Assembly: GCA_016926065.1 (NCBI GenBank)
Contig: JAFGPI010000013.1
Coordinates: 1-33,919 of the forward strand
From: Candidatus Krumholzibacteriota bacterium
Lineage (GTDB): Bacteria; Krumholzibacteriota; Krumholzibacteriia; Krumholzibacteriales; Krumholzibacteriaceae
DNA: 33,919 bases
Direction: 5' to 3'
How positions within the stretch are numbered: position 1 is the first letter of the stretch; each line of letters starts with the position of its first letter. Position numbers and translations under genes: made by a program. Shown here piece after piece: positions 9,139-15,605 of the stretch. The notes beneath the pieces were generated by a model. That model did no database searches, was not told where the DNA came from, and saw nothing but the letters and a program-made list of their open reading frames with translations.

Positions 9139-9477
9139 GGATCGCTTGTCCCAGACGGTATATTAATCATTATCGCTGAATACCCAGGAAGATAAGGCTA
9201 AGATTTAGGGAAGGATTTTGCCCCTTCGCGATGAAAAAATCAAGTAGAATATTACTTTGAGGGACCTTCTGGAACTTTCCCCCCCGGAGTTCCCGGCTCC
9301 CGGATAACCGGCGGGAGCCCTCTTCGAGGATTCAATTCCCGGATAACCGGCGGGATCCACCTGGAGTATTCGTTTCCCCGGCGACAGGCGAGTGCCCTTC
9401 AAGAAAACCGGGGTTCCCGGAAGACCGGCGGGAGCTCTCCCGGAACGCGCAGTTTCCGCACGACCCTCAGCGGGTTC
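9139..9477. other. intergenic region with hairpin repeats
   Basis: No gene is seen. The part next to the kinase start is AT-rich (9150-9180 on the minus strand holds GATAATGATTAATATA) and may hold its promoter, but no clear -35/-10 pair could be fixed. The part from about 9298 to the preceding stop codon is filled by GC-rich 39-base periodic repeats, listed separately. Confidence 0.5.
9298..9433. repeat. hairpin-forming repeats with 39-bp period
   Basis: A 19-base unit occurs at 9298-9316, 9337-9355 (identical) and 9415-9433 (two changes). The starts are 39 and 78 bases apart, and a decayed copy lies near 9375, so this is a degenerate 39-bp tandem array. Each unit is a small hairpin: TCCCG, a 9-base loop, CGGGA. 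The array begins 45 bases after the stop codon of the 1050-residue protein. On the minus strand it stays open in that same frame and would encode PAGYPG-type repeats. It may protect or end the upstream mRNA, like REP elements; that role is inference. Confidence 0.75.
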
Positions 9478-12400
9478 TCATAACAGTTCCAGTATATCCC
9501 GCAGGGATTTCAACTTGATATACTCGCCGTGCCAATCCTCCGAGGAAAAATTGAAATTCGGATAGAGGGGGTACGGCTTCCGGTAGTGAATATTTACTCT
9601 CCCGGCGGGAAGGGTAATTATAGTCAGGGAGCGGTCGATGGGTGGCGCTGTTTGCCGGGAACATCTGGGGCGATAGTTCTCCCGGGCTTCATTCCACAGG
9701 GCCAGGGTCTCGGGGGTCAAGAGGCCGGATTTCCCGTACCAATCGACGGTATCGTCCAGGCAGAGCAGCTGGATGAACTGCTCCTTGACCGCGGCGTTAT
9801 TATTCTGAACCACGTAGGCGAAGGCCAGCTTCAGCCTTATGCGTTTCTCCTCCTCCAAGCCGAGGTAGGGATTATCGATTTCCCGGGCGATACCCTGGTA
9901 GGCTTTCTGGAAAAGGAGGAGGCAACTATCAGCCTGGGCCATGTTCTGACAGAGGGAATTCTTGGACATCGACAGCACGGAGCGCTTTAAATGCTGGAAT
10001 CGCGCAATCGATTTCCGTTCCGCCTGGTAGGCGGATATTAATTCTTTACCGGCGGACAGGGCATCGAAGAAACGGTCCCGTTTCAGGCGCATTTCCAGGG
10101 GGATATACATCACGGAATCCAGCTCGGCGAATAGCTCGTCTTTATAGGGGGTTTCCAGTTTATCCCGCGGTATCAGCAGTAACCACCGGTCCCGGTGACC
10201 GGCCAGGCAACAGGGAACTTCCAGGGCGTGCAGGAGGGAAGCGGTGAAAACGGCCTTTTCCTGGGGGCTTTGGGGCCCTCGAAAGAGGATTTCATCGAAG
10301 CGGGCGATCCTGATGTTGCCGCCTTCGGCCGGAACGATCTCTTCCCGCCGGGACGGCATGTTATCGGCCGTGAAATTCATGGAGGCCAGGGCCAGCCTGA
10401 CCTTGTCCCGGTACATGGAATCCGGTTCCACCTCGATGCCGTGCAGGATGCAGGTGTTTCTTAAAAGCTGGAGGGCGGTGTTGCCGGCCTTCTTGATCAG
10501 CCGGTCCCGGGGATCGACGAAGTAGGGCAGGAGCTCTTTCAGCTTCGCCCCGCCGGTGGGGAGCAATCGCGAATCGTGAATCTTGATCCGCAGCGAATCA
10601 AGGCGGTCGTTGTATTTCCGGTCCTCCAGCATATAGGAAATCCTGATCGAGGAGGTGAAAAGACCGGTGGTGTCCACGCTGAAGAAATCGGTCACCGGAA
10701 TGATCTTGAGCGGCACCCGGGCGCGTTCCCCGGGGAGCAATTCGGTGCGGAGGCCGTATTCGGGATGCCAGAGGTTGACCGTATCGCCGCATACGAAAGC
10801 GGTCTGTATGTTTTTGATGGTATGGGATCCGTGATGATTCTGGATGGTTACGGATCCGATATCCAGCGCGGTTTCCCGGGCCACGTAAGCAACCGGGAAT
10901 ATCTCTTTTATCTCCAGGGAATCGGGAAGGAAGAGGAAATATTGAGCGATGTTATCCCGTTCCCTGTTCAGGTTGGATATGAGCGAGGATAGGGTCTGGA
11001 GCCGGGCGATATCGCGCGCGGCATTCTTTTCTTTCAGCAGCCCGGGAACGCTGTCGGGGGATACCTGGAACAGGCGTGAATATTCTTCCCGGATGTCACC
11101 CTCGAAAAATTGCAGCCGCTCCACGCTTTTTCCCAGATGGGAGCGGAATCTCCTCAGGCGGGAGATGTTGGATATCTTTTCCGGCGCGTAGTAGGAAAAA
11201 CTGTCGATGTCGGTCGCCACTTCCTCCAGGGCGTTGACCAGGTCTATTTCAGGGTCGGTGAAACGGGGACTCTCCGCGGTAAAATCGGTGACCAGGGAAT
11301 CGATAACTCCGGCCATATCCCGGGCGTCGGAGAATAGGCCGTTGCCGGTGAATCTATCCTGGTAATGCCTGGTGCTGTCGATTTCGCTCAGAAAGTCCTT
11401 CAGGATAAATACCGAATCCGACCGGTTGCTGCATCTGGAGGAGGCGAACTCCAGGTCCCCGGCCATGTCGTTGTGGAGGTGGTAGGAGTAATACTTATGG
11501 GAAGTAAACCGCCGCAGGTTGTCCCGGGCGCGGGCATAGCGCCGGCGGATCTCTTGCTCGACGTTTTGGTGCTCGCCCCTTTGCCGCCAGGTATGGCCGC
11601 TGAAGGGTATCTGGAACCCGATATAGTGCTCGGCGGAATGGGAGGGGGTCCAGGAATAGGCGAAGGACACTCCGTGATAGTTCATCACTATTCCGTAACC
11701 GTGCCCCGAGGACTCGCCGTAGGCGGCGTTGAAGTAGATTTCCAAAGGATGGAGGGTGTTCTCCGGGGGCACGAATTTATCAAAGGCTATCCGGTAGGAC
11801 ATCCCGTAGGAGAATTGGGTTAGATCCCCCCGGCGGCCCAGCATGCCCCAGGAAAGGGAAAGATTTTTATCCAGATATTCCCTCCCCGGCACCGGAACCT
11901 TCAAGTACAGGGCCAGATGCAGAAGGGGATCTTTAAAGTTACCATTTCTCCATTCCTGCTTGATCGAGGTGCTGTCGGGGAAGCCGGTTTTGTCCCACTG
12001 GGAACCCAGCCCGAAACCGTCGATGCCGAGGGAGACCAGGTCGTAGAAAGAGAAGGTACCGTTCAGGCCCAGGGAGAAACCGGCCGAGGTGGAATCGGAA
12101 TCGACGAAATGCTGCCATAGTCCGGAGGCGCTGGCGCCCAGGGAAGCGCAGAAGTTGCTGCCTTCCCTGAATCCGGCGATCCTCCGGTTGAGGGCCAGGG
12201 AGAATACTCCCTGGGAGGTGATTCTGCTATTCCCGAAGACCGGCCTCGTGTTATCCACCGTCCGGTTAAGCCCGCCCACCGAGAATCCCCAATTCATCAT
12301 CTCCTTCCGGTAACCCAGGAAATCGGTGCGGGAGGTGAAGCGGCCCGATTCTTCCCGGCGCAGATGATGGATGGCGAAAGTGGTGTAGCGCGTGCAGGCC

Positions 12401-12630
12401 AGCAGGGAAGGTTTCCAGATAAGGTAGGAAGGATCGTCCAGGCAAACTGATCCCAAGCCGCCGGTGGATATTTCCAGGGGGCTTATATTCCGGAAGACCC
12501 AGTCCGGCAAACGGCTCGATTCCCCCGCGGGCTGGGCCGCCGGCAGCGCCGCGCCGTAAAAAAGGACGAGGGCGCCGGCAGCCGCCGTGAAAAGGCTCTT
12601 TTTGGCCGGTATGAAGCTTAGGGATCTCAT
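9478..12630 (-). CDS. large outer-membrane protein with PorV-like barrel, degenerate transglutaminase-like region and TPR-like tail
   Basis: A 1050-residue exported protein; signal peptide about 1-32. Residues about 45-345 are beta-rich and open with LEISTGGLGSVCLDDPSYLIWKPS, the shape of PorV/FadL-like barrels (A-x-GG, then NPA). Residues 350-580 are helical with coiled-coil character. Residues 587-688 look like an Ig-like sandwich with LLPGERARVPLK. Then YFVDPRDRLIKKAGN (703-717) and GPQSPQEKAVFTASLLHALEVPC (785-807) align by eye with bacterial transglutaminase-like domains (VTP-DP, then GDCDD, then LLxAxGIP). The catalytic Cys position is occupied by another residue, so it is probably inactive. 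Residues 895-985 end in the TPR-like pattern LLCLDDTV, then LTPETLALWNEAR. It starts one base after the stop of the gene before it, so translation is coupled. Role unknown; the domain relations are inference. Confidence 0.85.
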   Translation of the reverse strand: MRSLSFIPAKKSLFTAAAGALVLFYGAALPAAQPAGESSRLPDWVFRNISPLEISTGGLGSVCLDDPSYLIWKPSLLACTRYTTFAIHHLRREESGRFTSRTDFLGYRKEMMNWGFSVGGLNRTVDNTRPVFGNSRITSQGVFSLALNRRIAGFREGSNFCASLGASASGLWQHFVDSDSTSAGFSLGLNGTFSFYDLVSLGIDGFGLGSQWDKTGFPDSTSIKQEWRNGNFKDPLLHLALYLKVPVPGREYLDKNLSLSWGMLGRRGDLTQFSYGMSYRIAFDKFVPPENTLHPLEIYFNAAYGESSGHGYGIVMNYHGVSFAYSWTPSHSAEHYIGFQIPFSGHTWRQRGEHQNVEQEIRRRYARARDNLRRFTSHKYYSYHLHNDMAGDLEFASSRCSNRSDSVFILKDFLSEIDSTRHYQDRFTGNGLFSDARDMAGVIDSLVTDFTAESPRFTDPEIDLVNALEEVATDIDSFSYYAPEKISNISRLRRFRSHLGKSVERLQFFEGDIREEYSRLFQVSPDSVPGLLKEKNAARDIARLQTLSSLISNLNRERDNIAQYFLFLPDSLEIKEIFPVAYVARETALDIGSVTIQNHHGSHTIKNIQTAFVCGDTVNLWHPEYGLRTELLPGERARVPLKIIPVTDFFSVDTTGLFTSSIRISYMLEDRKYNDRLDSLRIKIHDSRLLPTGGAKLKELLPYFVDPRDRLIKKAGNTALQLLRNTCILHGIEVEPDSMYRDKVRLALASMNFTADNMPSRREEIVPAEGGNIRIARFDEILFRGPQSPQEKAVFTASLLHALEVPCCLAGHRDRWLLLIPRDKLETPYKDELFAELDSVMYIPLEMRLKRDRFFDALSAGKELISAYQAERKSIARFQHLKRSVLSMSKNSLCQNMAQADSCLLLFQKAYQGIAREIDNPYLGLEEEKRIRLKLAFAYVVQNNNAAVKEQFIQLLCLDDTVDWYGKSGLLTPETLALWNEARENYRPRCSRQTAPPIDRSLTIITLPAGRVNIHYRKPYPLYPNFNFSSEDWHGEYIKLKSLRDILELL

Positions 12631-12631
12631 G

Positions 12632-13798
12632 CTACAACCTTATATAGAATTCTACTCCGTGCCTATAACTTGTATCTCCCCGTCCGGTGACCACCCGGGG
12701 GAAATAGGAGTAATTGATGTCCAGCTTCCTCAGTCTTAATCCCACTCCGGTGGACGGCCCCGCGTCGCGGTACCCTCCCCGGATGAATATTCCGTGAAAT
12801 TTGATCTCCGCCCCGGCCCGGAAGGACTCGCGGAAGTTCAACTCCCCCACCCGGTAGAATTCCAGTCCGCAGGTGAAATTGTAGTCCGGAGCCCCGGCCG
12901 TATCGCTCAGGCAGGCTCTCCAACCCGCTCCCAGATGATAGTAAGGTTGGATCTTTTTGTAATGGAGCTGTCCCAGGACCCCTTCGGCCATAAAGGAGTA
13001 CTGCAGGTGCAGGGGGGGAATGATCCCCCCGGCGCCGACATCGACCGCGTATCCGACGGCGGTTTCCATTTTGCCCATTTCCTCGGGGAGGGGATTGATG
13101 AATTTATTATAAGCGGTGCCGGAATCGTAACTGATATCCCGGCTGGAGGAGTTGAGGGCCAGGTTCAGCACCCAGCCCAGGGAAAAATGAATCCATTCCT
13201 CGTTTATCAGCTCGTTGGCCTGGCCGACCCTTACCCCCATATCGGTGGAATAGGCGATATTGGCCAGAGCGGCCACCGAGTCGGGCGGGAGGGAAGCGGA
13301 GCGGTCGGGGATCAGGCAATACTCCTTGGTGAGCAAGGCCGATATGTTGAAGAACCAACGCCCCTTTTTAAAGGATAACGGTTGCCAGAAAGACCGCACG
13401 AAATAGTCCCGGTCGCGGAACGCTTCGAACTCGGCGGAGGTAAGGTGGATAATCGATCCGGGGCCGGCCTTATCGTCGACGGTATTGTAGAAGTTTCTCT
13501 CATCCCCGGATATTTCATAGGAAAGGTTCATCACGGGAAAGAGGGAGAAATCCTCGGTATAGTTAAAGGAGACGGGATTGGACGGCTGGATCTGGTAGTC
13601 GCTCCAGAATCCGACCCCATGCAGGGACATTCCGGCCAGGGAGTAGGGGTAATAACGAAAGAACTGGGCCTTGTCGCCTTCGGAATAGGAGGAGGGTCCG
13701 CCCCGGGCCGACGAGGGAAAGAGGGGGAGGAATATCAACAGAACTGCTATTAATCCCCAGCGTTTAGATATGGTCCCAGGCCGGGCCGGAAAATTCAT
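12632..13798 (-). CDS. outer-membrane beta-barrel protein, PorV/FadL-like
   Basis: A 388-residue protein with a signal peptide (about 1-32, cleavage near SSARG) and alternating beta-strand sequence throughout, ending GVEFYIRL like an outer-membrane barrel. NPVSFNYTEDFSLFP near residues 73-87 recalls the NPA region of PorV-like proteins, but the family match is weak and no function can be given. The start is supported by GGGGGAAAGAG just upstream. A well-formed promoter at 13889-13917 lies some 90 bases upstream. It is the first gene of a two-gene operon; its stop lies one base before the ATG of the 1050-residue protein, so the two products probably work together at the outer membrane. Confidence 0.85.
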   Translation of the reverse strand: MNFPARPGTISKRWGLIAVLLIFLPLFPSSARGGPSSYSEGDKAQFFRYYPYSLAGMSLHGVGFWSDYQIQPSNPVSFNYTEDFSLFPVMNLSYEISGDERNFYNTVDDKAGPGSIIHLTSAEFEAFRDRDYFVRSFWQPLSFKKGRWFFNISALLTKEYCLIPDRSASLPPDSVAALANIAYSTDMGVRVGQANELINEEWIHFSLGWVLNLALNSSSRDISYDSGTAYNKFINPLPEEMGKMETAVGYAVDVGAGGIIPPLHLQYSFMAEGVLGQLHYKKIQPYYHLGAGWRACLSDTAGAPDYNFTCGLEFYRVGELNFRESFRAGAEIKFHGIFIRGGYRDAGPSTGVGLRLRKLDINYSYFPRVVTGRGDTSYRHGVEFYIRL

Positions 13799-13888
13799 CT
13801 CTTTCCCCCGAAACGGAGCGGTCGATCCGCCCTCCGTTTCCCTAATTAACTTGCTTGAATCATGTTATGCATACCCATAGGGAAGGCA

Positions 13889-13917
13889 ATTCTACCACGA
13901 GAACTTAACATGTTCAA
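13889..13917 (-). promoter_or_regulatory. sigma-70-like promoter for the 13798-9478 operon
   Basis: On the minus strand a -35 TTGAAC (13912-13917) and a -10 TAGAAT (13889-13894) are separated by exactly 17 bases. The predicted start near 13882 gives a leader of about 84 bases before the ATG at 13798. The -10 matches consensus at 5 of 6 positions and the -35 at 4 of 6. Confidence 0.6.
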
Positions 13918-13921
13918 GTGG
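13895..13921. promoter_or_regulatory. inverted repeat filling the promoter spacer (possible operator)
   Basis: CCACgaGAAC (13895-13904), a 7-base centre and GTTCaaGTGG (13912-13921) form a dyad with 8 of 10 matched positions per arm. It occupies the 17-base spacer and the whole -35 of the promoter just listed, the expected place for a repressor or a MerR-like activator. Which protein binds is unknown, and no regulator gene is adjacent. Confidence 0.45.
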
Positions 13922-13941
13922 TAAAATCGCCGCCCGCCGGT

Positions 13942-15135
13942 TTAGAATTTGATGCCCACCGATATTCCCTGGACGTTTTCATACTGCACCGAGCCTTCGC
14001 CATCCTCATTCAGCGTGGGGCTGGGAAGGTAGTAGTTGGAGTAGTTGCATTCGATGAAACGGAAGAGGGAGAATCCGGCGCCGTAGCAAAAGTTGCCGCC
14101 CTGGTCGATCCCGGAGCGCAGCCGGAAGACCCGGAGGAATCTGGTCTCTCCGCCGAAGTGGAAGGTCATCTCCTCATCCTTGGTCATATTAACCTGCCCG
14201 GCGAGCTGGAAATCCCGGAAGAATCCGAGGAAATTGATATCCCAGGTCAGGGATGCTCCGGCGCAGTAGTCGGGTTCGATCTTTTCCTTGCCCAGCTCCT
14301 CGAAGTTGTCCTTATCCTTATCGAACAGGGTGATGTCACCGACGTCGCTGACCCGGTAGCGCTTCCATTTGATCGGCTTGCTGACCAGGTTATGAGCGGC
14401 CACTCCCACCCGGAGATTGCGGATTTCGTACATGAACCCGGCATCCAATCCGACGGTATAGCCCACGTCGGTGGTGGTGTTGTAGTAGCCGGTGTTAACC
14501 GGCTGTCCGCCGCCGGAGGGATCCTCGTCATAGAGGCCCCGTTCGTTTATCTTCATCAGGTAGTGAATCGGTACTCCAAAGCTCCATCCCGCCTTGCCGC
14601 CGAGGAACTTCTGGCTTCTGGTGAAGGCGAACATCAACTTGGCGTCCATCATCCGCTCCATGATGACTTCCCGTTGGTCGTCCACCGCGCTGCTGCTGAT
14701 GACGGCCGTATGATCGACGGTGGAGACGAATCCCCCCGATTGGGTTACGAAGCTGAGGGCTCCCGCCGACATGTTGTAGCAGAGGGGAGAGCGGTCGACG
14801 CCGTCGCTGATATCTCTCAGGGCCTTCATCCTGTCGGCCGCGTCCATTTTCAGGTTGATAAGAGCGTTGAAATTCTCTTCCAGATCGGAAGCCGATTCGA
14901 TGTCACTTCGGTAAGATGTGGCCATTACCTCGGCCAGGGTAAAGTAGCCCTCGGGGATGAAAGCCGCTTCGGCCGGGTTGTTCCAGAGCATTCCGGCGTC
15001 CCGGCTGATTCCCATAAGCGGACCTCCCATGGCACTCCACCGCATGTTTCCGGTATAACGGACTTGAGCGGAAATTGGCGAATTTAAGCTGGATACTAGA
15101 GCTATCACGATTGAGAGTACGATCAGATTCTTCAT
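13942..15135 (-). CDS. PorV/FadL-like outer-membrane barrel protein
   Basis: A 397-residue protein with a signal peptide (about 1-23) and a mature start typical of the PorV/UPF0164/FadL group: MRWSAMGGPLMGISRDAG and then WNNPAEAAFI. The rest is beta-strand-rich with periodic aromatic residues and ends in Phe (VGIKF), the usual outer-membrane assembly signal. In type IX secretion PorV shuttles sorted cargo, and two cargo-like peptidases with matching sorting domains lie in this window; whether this copy is PorV itself or a general lipid/porin relative cannot be told. AGGAGGCGG just before the ATG is a strong ribosome site. The 143-base gap to the next operon contains that operon's own promoter, so it is probably transcribed alone. 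Confidence 0.85.
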   Translation of the reverse strand: MKNLIVLSIVIALVSSLNSPISAQVRYTGNMRWSAMGGPLMGISRDAGMLWNNPAEAAFIPEGYFTLAEVMATSYRSDIESASDLEENFNALINLKMDAADRMKALRDISDGVDRSPLCYNMSAGALSFVTQSGGFVSTVDHTAVISSSAVDDQREVIMERMMDAKLMFAFTRSQKFLGGKAGWSFGVPIHYLMKINERGLYDEDPSGGGQPVNTGYYNTTTDVGYTVGLDAGFMYEIRNLRVGVAAHNLVSKPIKWKRYRVSDVGDITLFDKDKDNFEELGKEKIEPDYCAGASLTWDINFLGFFRDFQLAGQVNMTKDEEMTFHFGGETRFLRVFRLRSGIDQGGNFCYGAGFSLFRFIECNYSNYYLPSPTLNEDGEGSVQYENVQGISVGIKF

Positions 15136-15338
15136 TTTAGCCGCCTCCTGATTTAAGAAACCCTGGAATTTAGTTAATTGAAAAGTCCCTGCGGTTACTT
15201 ACCATATCAAGAGCGGTACCAAGGTCCCGGAAATAATTTCCCTCATAGTTAATTGATTATTTTAAAATAAGATATGAATGCGATTCCGGCTGTAATCCAT
15301 CACCGGGAAGGTTAAAAAGCGGAAAAACACTAAAATAT

Positions 15339-15348
15339 TTATAGTATA
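15339..15348 (-). promoter_or_regulatory. TATACTATAA element upstream of the PorV-like gene
   Basis: Identical to the 10-mer at 6770-6779 and at nearly the same distance from its gene's ATG. TATACT is a 5/6 match to a -10; the -35 at 17 bases is only TTCCGA, so promoter use is a weak guess. Confidence 0.25.
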
Positions 15349-15454
15349 AGGATAAAAAATTTTAGTCGGAATCGGTTAATAGCGCGGATTTTTGGGGGAT
15401 AGGCATCTGGAGCGGCCGGGAGGAGCACCAGGGCGGATACGAGGGGTAAAGAAA

Positions 15455-15482
15455 AGGGCTCCCCCCCTCCGGGAGGAGCCCT
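15455..15482 (-). terminator. intrinsic terminator of the S9 peptidase gene
   Basis: On the minus strand AGGGCTCC (15482-15475) pairs with GGAGCCCT (15462-15455) across a 12-base loop, followed directly by TTTCTTT. It lies about 125 bases after the stop codon of the S9 peptidase and is oriented to end its transcript. Confidence 0.75.
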
Positions 15483-15605
15483 ATTGAATCTAATAGCGAT
15501 CTATCTAAAGCGCTAAAGCGGCTTACGGTATTATCGCCCGCTCCCCGGAGGGGGCCCATTCCCCGTCGTTCCAGCAGGCCGATCTATCAAACGCCGCCCG
15601 GAATT

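Larger units (their letters stand above)
15136..15605. other. intergenic region between S9 peptidase and PorV-like gene
   Basis: No gene is seen; a 65-codon minus-strand frame here has no recognisable product. The region contains the S9 gene's terminator (15455-15482), a very AT-rich block (15325-15365) and an 11-base direct repeat TAGTTAATTGA at 15171-15181 and 15246-15256 in the leader of the PorV-like gene. A TATACTATAA element lies at 15339-15348 on the minus strand, about 204 bases from the ATG. Confidence 0.5.

Noticed and set aside
9298-9433. Regular 39-base spacing as a mini CRISPR array
   Set aside because: The repeat is only 19 bases, the units are hairpins with decayed neighbours that fit a tandem repeat, and no cas genes are present.
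9205-9480. Stop-codon readthrough or selenocysteine at the TGA of the 1050-residue protein
   Set aside because: The open frame beyond TGA can be explained by the 39-base repeat period; no selenocysteine-insertion-like structure or conserved C-terminus is evident. Kept only as an open point in the repeat finding.
13918-15087. 389-codon plus-strand open frame opposite the PorV-like gene
   Set aside because: It is antisense to a gene with signal peptide, barrel pattern and strong ribosome site; its own product is low-complexity and has no recognisable domain.
15362-15559. 65-codon minus-strand frame after the S9 gene
   Set aside because: It spans the intrinsic terminator and has no ribosome site or recognisable product.
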